This document shows positions 1 to 6,324 of a stretch of 7,509 nt of DNA, piece after piece. Every line of letters begins with the position of its first letter. The first letter of the stretch is position 1. The stretch lies in NCBI GenBank assembly GCA_002730475.1, contig PCAG01000058.1, positions 1 through 7,509 on the forward strand, written 5' to 3'. A model generated the notes under the pieces. That model searched no databases. It was not told where the DNA came from and saw nothing but the letters and a program-made list of their open reading frames with translations. Made by a program: the position numbers and the translations under genes. The DNA is from Spirochaetales bacterium. GTDB lineage: Bacteria; Desulfobacterota_D; UBA1144.

Positions 1-123
<123 letters not shown>

Positions 124-420
124 ACAATTGGTTATATTTCTATTTTTGAAAAATATCGTGAAAAAATTTTATTTATGATAAAGGGGTTGGGATTTTAAGC
201 GATCAAACCTCAAGGTGCTTTATACATTTTCCATAAATCACCTGATCTTGATGACGTAGCATTCGTGAAACGAGCGAAGGAAGAAGACATTTTGCTTGTT
301 CCAGGAACTGGTTTTGGAGGCACTGGTCATTTTCGTATTTCACTTTGCTGTGATCCTGATACCATCGGCAATTCCCGTCCAGGATTTGAGCGTTTAGCAG
401 CATTTTATAGTTTAATATAG
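124..420 (+). pseudogene. Decayed C-terminal fragment of a class I/II PLP-dependent aminotransferase
   Basis: Read in frame 1, this stretch encodes the C-terminal small domain of a fold-type I aminotransferase (AspB-like family). It begins ISIFEKYREKILFMIKGLGF and then hits TAA at 196-198. Without a break in register it continues AIKPQGALYIFHKSP, DDVAFVKRAKEEDILLVPG and GFGGTGHFRISLCCDPD, and ends at TAG (418-420). The KPQGAFY-like segment, the VPGxxFG segment and the GHFRIS segment (containing the arginine that binds the substrate carboxylate in this family) are family hallmarks. The PLP-lysine half of the enzyme is absent: the preceding frame-1 sequence does not match and itself ends in TGA. 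With an in-frame stop and no N-terminal domain it cannot make an active aminotransferase. The decay is read from the sequence; the family is assigned by recalled similarity. Confidence 0.75.
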
Positions 421-473
421 ACTCACGATCATACGTATTTAATTGTGTTTTTCTGCAAAGTCTTTCTGAATAT

Positions 474-501
474 TTGTCAATTCACAAGAGAATAATACAG
501 T
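474..501 (+). promoter_or_regulatory. Possible purE promoter (weak match)
   Basis: TTGTCA (474-479), a 16-bp spacer and TACAGT (496-501) make a loose sigma-70-type match, five of six and four of six bases. An alternative overlapping reading is TTCACA (481-486) with TAATAT (502-507) at a short 15-bp spacing. Either would place the start of transcription at or inside the palindrome at 504-528, a usual place for a repressor site. The region is AT-rich, so such matches occur easily by chance. If the host uses Bacteroidota-type promoters, this reading would be wrong. Confidence 0.2.
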
Positions 502-503
502 TA

Positions 504-528
504 ATATTGAGTTTCAGAAATTCAATAT
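504..528. promoter_or_regulatory. 25-bp near-perfect palindrome upstream of purE, candidate operator or 5'-leader hairpin
   Basis: The left arm ATATTGAGTTTC (504-515) and right arm GAAATTCAATAT (517-528) are reverse complements at 11 of 12 positions around a single central A (516). The one mismatch (G511 against T521) would be a G-U pair in RNA. The element ends 18 bp before the purE ATG. It is AT-rich and has no following T-run, so it does not look like a terminator for the upstream relic. It matches neither the E. coli PurR box nor the Bacillus PurBox as I know them. Binding by a dimeric regulator of the purine operon is an inference from position and symmetry. Confidence 0.45.
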
Positions 529-546
529 AACTTCCATAGATGAATA

Positions 547-1047
547 ATGGCTCAGAAAAAGAATGATGCACCTTTGGTAGGCGTTATCATGGGCAGCACT
601 TCCGATTGGGAGACCATGAAGGAAGCATGCGATATTCTGGATGAATTAAATATCAGCAATGAAAGACGTGTTGTTTCTGCCCACAGAACTCCCGAATGGA
701 TGGCTGCCTACGCCTCTCAGGCAGAGGATCGAGGTTTGAAGATAATAATTGCCGGAGCAGGAGGCTCAGCACATCTTCCTGGAATGGTAGCAGCTCAAAC
801 AATTCTTCCGGTAATTGGAGTCCCAATTCAAACTTCGTCTCTAAGCGGACAGGATTCACTGTTATCGATTGTGCAGATGCCCCGTGGTGTACCGGTTGGC
901 ACACTGGCTATAGGTGGTGCAGGGGCCCATAACGCCGGCCTTCTTGCTGCTCAAATTCTGGCCAATCATGATACAGAACTTCGCAAACGCTTGAAAAAAC
1001 GACGCGAAAAAATAAAGGAATCTGTGCTTGAAGCAGAATTGCCATGA
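547..1047 (+). CDS. purE: N5-carboxyaminoimidazole ribonucleotide mutase (class I PurE)
   Basis: PurE moves the carboxylate of N5-CAIR to C4, giving CAIR, in the cytosol; family members are octamers. The 166-residue length is normal for a stand-alone class I enzyme. Visible family motifs are MGSTSDW (residues 15-21), SAHRTPE (44-50) with the catalytic-site His46, [10 protein letters not shown] (71-80), and the glycine-rich [20 protein letters not shown] segment (116-135). PurK follows at once, which supports a class I (N5-CAIR) rather than class II (AIR carboxylase) role. The ATG at 547 is chosen because the family's N-terminal strand (PLVGVIMGS) follows after a short lysine-rich lead. No Shine-Dalgarno sequence precedes it. 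Its TGA overlaps the purK ATG in an ATGA junction, suggesting translational coupling. Confidence 0.97.
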   Translation: MAQKKNDAPLVGVIMGSTSDWETMKEACDILDELNISNERRVVSAHRTPEWMAAYASQAEDRGLKIIIAGAGGSAHLPGMVAAQTILPVIGVPIQTSSLSGQDSLLSIVQMPRGVPVGTLAIGGAGAHNAGLLAAQILANHDTELRKRLKKRREKIKESVLEAELP

Positions 1048-2204
1048 CTTCTGTTTCGGAGCCTTTGCAGCCGGGAACTCTCATAGGAATTCTTGGCGGG
1101 GGGCAGCTGGCTCAAATGCTTGTGCTTGCAGGTCATGCAATGGGCTTCCGATTCAAGGTACTGGATCCGAATCCAGACTGCCCGGCAGCATTGGCGGGTG
1201 CTGAACAGATTACTGCTTCTTATGATGACATGCAGGCACTCAGGAAGCTTGCTGATTCCTGTGAAGTAGTAACATACGAATTCGAAAATGTAGATGCGGA
1301 CGCTGTTGCCTGGCTTGAAGATAGAGTTGATCTTCCCCAGGGCAGCGGGATTCTGCGCATATCACAGAATCGACTTAAAGAAAAAGCATACCTTGAGCAG
1401 CTGAATATCCCCATTGTTCCCCATAAAAAAATCAATACAGAAGAAGAACTTTCCATAGCGTTTGATCAGTTAGGAGAACTGATACTGAAAACCGTAACAG
1501 GCGGATACGACGGAAAGGGACAGACTCTGGTGTCAGCACGTGAGCAGATTACTGAAGCATCTGAAGAGCTTCTTCAATCAGGAATAGAATTGGTCGCTGA
1601 AAAATTTGTTCCCTTCAAAAAAGAAGTTTCTGTTATTGTTGCTCGTAATCGTCTTGGAGAGGTGCGATGTTTCCCAGTTGCAGAGAATTTACATCAAAAA
1701 AATATTCTGATCATCAGCCGTATACCTGCCAGATTAAATTCATCTGTGACAGAAAAGGCAAAAATTATTGCAAAGCAAATTGCAGAGGGGCTGGATCTCA
1801 CTGGAGTGTTTTGTATAGAAATGTTTGTTCTTGAGGACGGGGAGTTGCTGGTAAACGAACTTGCTCCCCGTCCTCATAATTCAGGACATTATACCCAAAA
1901 CGCTTGTACTACTTCACAGTTTGAACAGCACATCAGGGCAATAACTAATTTACCGCTTGGATTGGCAGACTCATGTAAATCAGCTGTTATGCTTAACATA
2001 CTGGGTCAGCACTTACCTTTGCTGCTGAAACAGTTAAAGCACTTGCCTCCAGAAGCAAAACTTCATCTTTACGGAAAGAAGGAAACCCGTCCGGGACGTA
2101 AAATGGGTCACATAAATATTGTTTCCGATTCATCCGGTTCATTGTTAAATCCTCTGATCAAGCTTGGCATTTGGGAAGAGTCGCTGCTATCAGCTATGCT
2201 TTGA
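1044..2204 (+). CDS. purK: N5-carboxyaminoimidazole ribonucleotide synthase (PurK)
   Basis: PurK uses ATP and bicarbonate to turn AIR into N5-CAIR, the PurE substrate. At 386 residues it has the usual length and the ATP-grasp layout. A pre-ATP-grasp Rossmann-like domain carries [13 protein letters not shown] (14-26). [10 protein letters not shown] (75-84) and the central ATP-grasp segment [13 protein letters not shown] (148-160) follow, then [19 protein letters not shown] (184-202). The PurK hallmark [14 protein letters not shown] (271-284) contains the metal- and phosphate-binding region, and the C-terminal GRKMGHIN lies at 351-358. The start ATG overlaps the purE stop by 4 bp and has no clear Shine-Dalgarno sequence, so coupled re-initiation is likely. 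I see no missing key residue. Confidence 0.97.
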   Translation: MTSVSEPLQPGTLIGILGGGQLAQMLVLAGHAMGFRFKVLDPNPDCPAALAGAEQITASYDDMQALRKLADSCEVVTYEFENVDADAVAWLEDRVDLPQGSGILRISQNRLKEKAYLEQLNIPIVPHKKINTEEELSIAFDQLGELILKTVTGGYDGKGQTLVSAREQITEASEELLQSGIELVAEKFVPFKKEVSVIVARNRLGEVRCFPVAENLHQKNILIISRIPARLNSSVTEKAKIIAKQIAEGLDLTGVFCIEMFVLEDGELLVNELAPRPHNSGHYTQNACTTSQFEQHIRAITNLPLGLADSCKSAVMLNILGQHLPLLLKQLKHLPPEAKLHLYGKKETRPGRKMGHINIVSDSSGSLLNPLIKLGIWEESLLSAML

Positions 2205-2323
2205 AATTACGTTTACAATTTAATCTTTAAAACGATTTAAAATTACTATTTCCTGTGAAGAAAGTTTTTGATGTTTCTGTTAGCATTAATGTTTAGGTGC
2301 AGCACACACAAAAAAAAATTGCA
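2205..2323 (+). other. purK-purC intergenic gap (119 bp), AT-rich
   Basis: This gap holds no gene. In the Bacillus pur operon purB lies between purK and purC; here nothing purB-like remains. A loose promoter-like pair, TTTACA (2212-2217) with TTTAAA (2236-2241) at 18 bp, is visible but weak. The end of the gap has a CA-repeat running into nine A residues (2310-2318), just before the purC ATG. There is no hairpin plus T-run, so no terminator is called. Confidence 0.5.
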
Positions 2324-3028
2324 ATGGAAAATCTTCTTTACGAAGGAAAGGCTAAAAAAATATTTTCCACAGACAATCCGAATATAGTTCGGGTTGCCTA
2401 TAAAAATGACACCACTGCTTTCAATGGAGAAAAATTTGAAAAGCTGGAAGGTAAAGGTCATCTTAACAATGAAATTTCTTCGTATTTTTTCAGTTATCTT
2501 AAGGAACATGGGATTGACAGTCACTTTGTTGAAAAAATTTCAGATACAGAGCAATTGGTTCAAAGAGTGGAAATTATTCCATTGGAAGTAGTAACCAGAA
2601 ACGTAGCGGCAGGTTCGTTAAGCAAGCGTATTGGATGGGAGGAAGGAAGAAAAATGCCGGGGCCTGTTGTGGAATTTTATTACAAAAACGATGATTTGGG
2701 TGATCCTATGCTGGCAGATGTTCACATTCAAACCCTTGGTTTAGCCACATCTGAGGAACTCGAAGTACTTCGGAACAAAGCATTAGAGATAAACAATTAT
2801 TTACTGAAGCTACTTGAATCTCGTGGTTTATTGCTGGTCGATTTCAAGCTTGAATTTGGTCGAGATTCTTCAGGGAGGCTATTGCTGGCAGATGAAATAT
2901 CTCCGGACACCTGCAGGTTTTGGGACTCTGAAACAAATGAAAAACTAGACAAGGACCGTTTCCGTCGGGATCTGGGCGGTGTGACCGAGGCCTATGCAGA
3001 GGTTTTGCGAAGATTGAACTCTAATTAA
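2324..3028 (+). CDS. purC: Phosphoribosylaminoimidazole-succinocarboxamide synthase (SAICAR synthetase, PurC)
   Basis: PurC joins CAIR and aspartate with ATP to make SAICAR. The 234-residue product is a typical bacterial monofunctional PurC. The N-terminal LLYEGKAKKIF (4-14) is the nucleotide-binding lead. Both family signatures are present: IIPLEVVTRNVAAGSL (84-99) and LADEISPDTCRFWD (188-201), the latter being the aspartate/metal-binding segment. I chose the ATG at 2324 because the family begins just before LLYEGKAKK. An in-frame GTG at 2297 would add nine residues (MQHTQKKIA) encoded by the CA/A-rich leader and is less likely. No Shine-Dalgarno sequence is visible; a run of nine A residues lies 5 bp upstream of the ATG. 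purS starts 24 bp after its stop. Confidence 0.97.
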   Translation: MENLLYEGKAKKIFSTDNPNIVRVAYKNDTTAFNGEKFEKLEGKGHLNNEISSYFFSYLKEHGIDSHFVEKISDTEQLVQRVEIIPLEVVTRNVAAGSLSKRIGWEEGRKMPGPVVEFYYKNDDLGDPMLADVHIQTLGLATSEELEVLRNKALEINNYLLKLLESRGLLLVDFKLEFGRDSSGRLLLADEISPDTCRFWDSETNEKLDKDRFRRDLGGVTEAYAEVLRRLNSN

Positions 3029-3052
3029 ATTAAAAGAAATAATATTCATTTC

Positions 3053-3301
3053 GTGTTAAAGGGAATTGTAACTGTATCACTGAAAAAAGATGTGCTTGAT
3101 CCGCAGGGTCAAGCTGTATTGCACTCATTAGAAAACCTGGGGTTCACAGAAGCCGAAAATGTTCGTATTGGAAAATCCATCGAAGTATGGATGGATGAAA
3201 ATGATGCAAAAAAGGCAGAATCTAGGCTGCGCGAAATGTGCAAATCCCTGCTTGTCAATTCGGTGATAGAGGAATACCTCTTAGAGATTGTAGAGGTATG
3301 A
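3053..3301 (+). CDS. purS: Phosphoribosylformylglycinamidine synthase subunit PurS
   Basis: PurS is the small non-catalytic subunit that bridges PurL and PurQ so that ammonia from glutamine can reach FGAR. The 82-residue size is standard. The sequence shows the family pattern VTVSLKKDVLDPQGQAV (6-22), then a helix ending LENLGF (26-31), a strand with VRIGKSIEVWMD (37-48) and a C-terminal VIEEYLLEIVEV. The start is GTG at 3053: no ATG exists in frame between the purC stop and the conserved first strand. There is no Shine-Dalgarno sequence. Its TGA (3299-3301) overlaps the purQ start codons, consistent with making the complex subunits together. Confidence 0.95.
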   Translation: MLKGIVTVSLKKDVLDPQGQAVLHSLENLGFTEAENVRIGKSIEVWMDENDAKKAESRLREMCKSLLVNSVIEEYLLEIVEV

Positions 3302-3960
3302 TGCAATGTGCCGTGATTGTTTTCCCCGGCTCAAACTGTGATTTCGATCTTTTCAAAGCAGTAAATTCCGTGGAGGGAATGAAAGCGGAATATGTTTGGT
3401 ATACCGTTGAGTCACTGGAGGACTATGATGCAGTATTACTCCCGGGAGGATTCTCTTATGGCGATGCTTTGCGTGTCGGAGCACTGGCTGCCCAGGCTCC
3501 GGTCCTGAAAGCTATACGAAGTGCTGCAGATAAAGGAGTATACATTCTTGGAATCTGTAATGGATTTCAAATACTGACTGAATGCGGACTTCTTCCTGGA
3601 GCATTGCACCGCAACTCAGGACTGCGTTTCATTTGTGACACTGTCAGCCTTCAGGTGGTAAATACTGAAACCCCTTTTACAAGAAGATTCATCCCTGACG
3701 CAAATCCTGTTCGAATGCCTGTCGCACATGGTGAAGGTAACTACACCTGTGACAATGATACTTTAAAAAAATTGGAAGACAATGGACAAATTGTCTTTCG
3801 CTATTTTGGGAACAATCTTAATGGCTCCGTAGACAACATTGCCGGAATTAGCAACAGCAAGGGCAATGTACTGGGGATGATGCCTCATCCTGAGCGTGCA
3901 ATGGCAGAATGGATGGGAAGCACGGATGGGCGAATACTCTTTGAGTCCCTGCTGACTTAG
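3301..3960 (+). CDS. purQ: Phosphoribosylformylglycinamidine synthase subunit PurQ (glutaminase)
   Basis: PurQ is the class I (triad) glutamine amidotransferase of FGAM synthetase: it hydrolyses glutamine and passes ammonia to PurL. The product begins MQCAVIVFPGSNCD, as in the family. It has LLPGGFSYGD (46-55), the nucleophile elbow GICNGFQIL (84-92) with Cys86, HGEGNY (143-148), and MMPHPERA (193-200) giving the His196/Glu198 part of the triad. The length of 219 residues from this start is normal. Two tandem ATGs (3298 and 3301) sit on the purS stop. I chose 3301 because AGAGGT lies a few bases upstream at a workable distance; 3298 would add one Met. An upstream in-frame ATG at 3238 would add 21 unrelated residues from within purS and is rejected. 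Confidence 0.96.
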   Translation: MQCAVIVFPGSNCDFDLFKAVNSVEGMKAEYVWYTVESLEDYDAVLLPGGFSYGDALRVGALAAQAPVLKAIRSAADKGVYILGICNGFQILTECGLLPGALHRNSGLRFICDTVSLQVVNTETPFTRRFIPDANPVRMPVAHGEGNYTCDNDTLKKLEDNGQIVFRYFGNNLNGSVDNIAGISNSKGNVLGMMPHPERAMAEWMGSTDGRILFESLLT

Positions 3961-4039
3961 CATACTGAATATATCTCACTCCACATTCTGTATTTATTTA
4001 ATCTGAAAGAATTAAAGAACCTGGATTAGCAATAATGAA
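3961..4039 (+). other. purQ-purL intergenic gap (79 bp)
   Basis: This gap is AT-rich, with no gene, no convincing promoter and no terminator. The one feature is a two-codon start-stop unit, ATG AAA TGA at 4035-4043, whose TGA overlaps the purL ATG at 4040. No Shine-Dalgarno sequence precedes either start. Confidence 0.5.
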
Positions 4040-6289
4040 ATGAATACTGATGAGCCCAACGGCGAACAAATTCAAAGTGAAAAAATATGTCGCCAAATGG
4101 GACTCAATGATCTGGAGTACTCTCAAGTTGAGCTACTTCTGGGAAGAAAACCAAATCTCACAGAAACAGGGATTTTCGGAGTAATGTGGTCAGAGCATTG
4201 TTCTTATAAGAACTCCAAAAATCTTCTTTCGCTTTTTCCAGTGGATGGTCATGATGTTTTACAGGGCCCGGGAGAGGGTGCGGGTGTGGTTGATATTGGA
4301 GACGGCTATGCGGTTGTTTTCAAGGTTGAAAGTCATAATCATCCTTCAGCTATTGAACCATATCAAGGTGCGGCTACTGGGGTCGGAGGTATATTAAGGG
4401 ATATTTTTTCGATGGGTGCACGGCCCATTGCAGTGCTTAACTCCTTGCGCTTTGGGACTCTTTCAGGAAATGATGGAGCAAAACGCACACGTTATCTTTT
4501 CAATCATGTGGTAGCAGGTATAGCGGGATACGGGAATTGTATAGGTGTTCCGACTGTGGGAGGGGAGGTTTGTTTTGATGAATGTTACATAGGTAACCCC
4601 CTGGTCAACGCCATGGGTGTGGGGGTGCTGAAGCATGACCAGCTTCAGCATGGCAGGGCTGAAGGTGCTGGAAAATCAGTGATTTATGTTGGATCATCCA
4701 CCGGAAGGGACGGTATACACGGTGCGACCTTTGCTTCTGAGGAACTGACTGAAGACTCTGACGAAAAACGTCCGGCAGTGCAGGTTGGGGATCCTTTCAT
4801 GGGGAAATTACTGATTGAAGCTTGTCTGGAAGTTTATCAAAGCGGGGCCTTATACAGTGTTCAGGATATGGGTGCCGCAGGACTTACTTGTTCCAGTACT
4901 GAAATGTCTTACAAGGGAGGCGTGGGTATGGAATTGAATTTGGACTTGGTACCGCAGCGTGCGGAAAAAATGTCTGCTTACGAAATCATGCTTTCCGAAT
5001 CCCAGGAAAGGATGCTGTTTGTGGCAAATCCCGGGGAAGAAGAAGAGATTTTTGCCATCTGTAAAAAATGGGAAGTACCTGCCGTGAAAGTGGGACATGT
5101 GATAGAAGAACCTGTTCTGCGTCTCAAACATAGGGGTAAATTTGCCGCAGAACTGCCTTTGAAGGCAGTTTGCGGGTCTGCACCAGTCTATCAGCGTGAA
5201 TCAAGAATTCCGGATTCAGTGCTTAGCCGACAAAAGCAATCGGAAATTGACTATGACGTTCCGGAAGATCTGACGGGGTTTTTCAAAAAAATGATTCAAA
5301 CTCCTGAATTAGCTTCAAAATCATGGGTTTACCAGCAATATGATTTCATGGTACGCACCAGTACTTCGGTACGTCCCGGCTCTGACGCCGCAGTAGTGAG
5401 AGTGGAAAATACGAAAAAAGCATTGGCCATGAGCATTGATGGGAATTCGCGTTATGTCTTTCTTGATCCAAAAACCGGAGGAAGAATCGCTGTTGCAGAG
5501 GCAGCAAGAAATGTGGTTTGTTCGGGAGCGAGGCCGCTGGCAATTACGGACGGATTGAATTTTGGTAATCCGGAAAAGCCGGAAATATTCTGGCAGCTTG
5601 AACAGGCAGTATCGGGAATGTCAGAAGCGTGCAGCAGTTTGAATTTACCTGTTGTTGGTGGTAACGTCAGCCTCTACAATGAAACCGAAGGAGAAGCCGT
5701 TTATCCAACTCCTGTTGTAGGTGCCGTAGGTTTGATTGAAGACAACAAACACACTACTTCACAGTTTTTTCGTAATTCCGGAGATTTGATATTGTTGCTT
5801 GGTGAAACCAAAAAAGAACTTGGTGGCAGTGCCTACCAACAAATGCAATCAGGAGAAATCAGCGGGATGCCGCCGGAACTGGATTTGGAAAATGAGCGAC
5901 TGTTGCAGCAGGCAGTTCTGGAAAATATCCGCCAGGGAAATATTGTATCGGCACATGATCTTTCCCTAGGAGGGCTGGCCCTTGCTCTGTTAACATCATG
6001 TACAGAAGATTTGGGTATTTCAGTAGATTTGAAAAATGATTTACCCTCAGATGTGACATTGTTCAGTGAATCTCAATCCAGAATTTTGTTGAGCATTACC
6101 GAAGAGAAAGAATCAAAATTATTATCCTCAATGTCATATCATAATGTACCTTGTATGCGGATTGGCGAAGTGGTTAAAGGAAGTTTTGATATATCACATA
6201 ATGGCGTTCAGGTCATTTGCTCAGAGTTGAATCAGCTTCTTGATTTATGGGAAAATGCTATCGCTAGGATAATGGAATTTTCCGTTTAA
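4040..6289 (+). CDS. purL: Phosphoribosylformylglycinamidine synthase subunit PurL (small, PurSQL-type)
   Basis: PurL is the synthetase subunit that converts FGAR plus ATP and ammonia to FGAM; it works with PurS and PurQ encoded just upstream. The 749 residues match the small form, not the ~1,300-residue fused form. The N-terminal half has [15 protein letters not shown] (46-60, conserved His53), [14 protein letters not shown] (76-89), [20 protein letters not shown] (95-114, with the catalytic-site His101), GATFASEE (228-235) and [16 protein letters not shown] (275-290). The second half repeats the AIR-synthetase fold with [12 protein letters not shown] (461-472), [17 protein letters not shown] (475-491), [12 protein letters not shown] (537-548) and [14 protein letters not shown] (637-650). 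No domain is missing. The coding DNA contains two strong inverted repeats, listed separately. The start has no Shine-Dalgarno sequence. Confidence 0.97.
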   Translation: MNTDEPNGEQIQSEKICRQMGLNDLEYSQVELLLGRKPNLTETGIFGVMWSEHCSYKNSKNLLSLFPVDGHDVLQGPGEGAGVVDIGDGYAVVFKVESHNHPSAIEPYQGAATGVGGILRDIFSMGARPIAVLNSLRFGTLSGNDGAKRTRYLFNHVVAGIAGYGNCIGVPTVGGEVCFDECYIGNPLVNAMGVGVLKHDQLQHGRAEGAGKSVIYVGSSTGRDGIHGATFASEELTEDSDEKRPAVQVGDPFMGKLLIEACLEVYQSGALYSVQDMGAAGLTCSSTEMSYKGGVGMELNLDLVPQRAEKMSAYEIMLSESQERMLFVANPGEEEEIFAICKKWEVPAVKVGHVIEEPVLRLKHRGKFAAELPLKAVCGSAPVYQRESRIPDSVLSRQKQSEIDYDVPEDLTGFFKKMIQTPELASKSWVYQQYDFMVRTSTSVRPGSDAAVVRVENTKKALAMSIDGNSRYVFLDPKTGGRIAVAEAARNVVCSGARPLAITDGLNFGNPEKPEIFWQLEQAVSGMSEACSSLNLPVVGGNVSLYNETEGEAVYPTPVVGAVGLIEDNKHTTSQFFRNSGDLILLLGETKKELGGSAYQQMQSGEISGMPPELDLENERLLQQAVLENIRQGNIVSAHDLSLGGLALALLTSCTEDLGISVDLKNDLPSDVTLFSESQSRILLSITEEKESKLLSSMSYHNVPCMRIGEVVKGSFDISHNGVQVICSELNQLLDLWENAIARIMEFSV
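4626..4650 (+). repeat. Inverted repeat inside purL (9-bp perfect stem, 7-nt loop)
   Basis: TGCTGAAGC (4626-4634) and GCTTCAGCA (4642-4650) are exact reverse complements separated by ATGACCA. The element lies in codons for about residues 196-204 (VLKHDQLQH), a segment that does not appear strongly conserved in the family. There is no following T-run, so it is not an intrinsic terminator. Confidence 0.6.
5145..5175 (+). repeat. Long stem-loop inside purL (14 bp with one bulge)
   Basis: CCGCA-G-AACTGCCTT (5145-5159) faces AAGGCAGTTTGCGG (5162-5175). All 14 bases of the right arm pair with the left arm, leaving only G5150 bulged and a two-base TG centre that would open to a larger loop. It encodes about residues 369-379 ([11 protein letters not shown]), at the end of the first AIR-synthetase-like half. 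A T-run is absent, so it is not a terminator. The pairing is seen directly; any function is unknown. Confidence 0.75.
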
Positions 6290-6324
6290 TTTTTTGCATG
6301 TAAACATTTTTTTCAGATTTTTTG
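6290..6324 (+). other. purL-purF gap with three T tracts
   Basis: The 35-bp gap contains T tracts of six (6290-6295), seven (6307-6313) and six (6318-6323), the last separated from the purF ATG by one G. An in-frame TAA at 6301-6303 limits how far purF could start upstream. No Shine-Dalgarno sequence is present. The small ATGT-AA-ACAT dyad before the T7 is too short to be a credible terminator. Confidence 0.5.

Noticed and set aside
203..403. Reverse-strand open frame over the aminotransferase relic
   Set aside because: The + strand frame here shows clear aminotransferase family motifs; the minus frame is only an antisense shadow with no recognisable protein.
421..546. Purine or PRPP riboswitch, E. 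coli-type PurR box or Bacillus PurBox in the purE leader
   Set aside because: I looked for the conserved cores of these elements as I know them and found none; the leader is also short and AT-rich.
1349..1371. GATTCTG / CAGAATC inverted repeat in purK
   Set aside because: Seven-bp arms with a 9-nt loop are expected several times by chance in a window this long.
2246..2524. Reverse-strand open frame across the purK-purC gap and the start of purC
   Set aside because: Mostly antisense to purC, with a low-complexity product rich in F, K and I and no recognisable motif.
3238..3300. Longer purQ starting at ATG 3238
   Set aside because: The added 21 residues lie over the conserved end of purS and do not match the PurQ N-terminus, which begins at MQCAVIVFPG.
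3439..3448. 10-bp palindrome CTCCCGGGAG in purQ
   Set aside because: It encodes the conserved LPGG motif of the glutaminase; short GC palindromes like this are expected there.
5361..5372. GTAC-TTCG-GTAC hairpin with a TTCG tetraloop in purL
   Set aside because: Only four base pairs, in a family-conserved coding segment ([12 protein letters not shown]); too short to claim.
6298..6313. ATGT-AA-ACAT dyad followed by seven T as a terminator between purL and purF
   Set aside because: A 4-bp AT-rich stem with a two-base loop is too weak; the gap is short and purF belongs to the same pathway.
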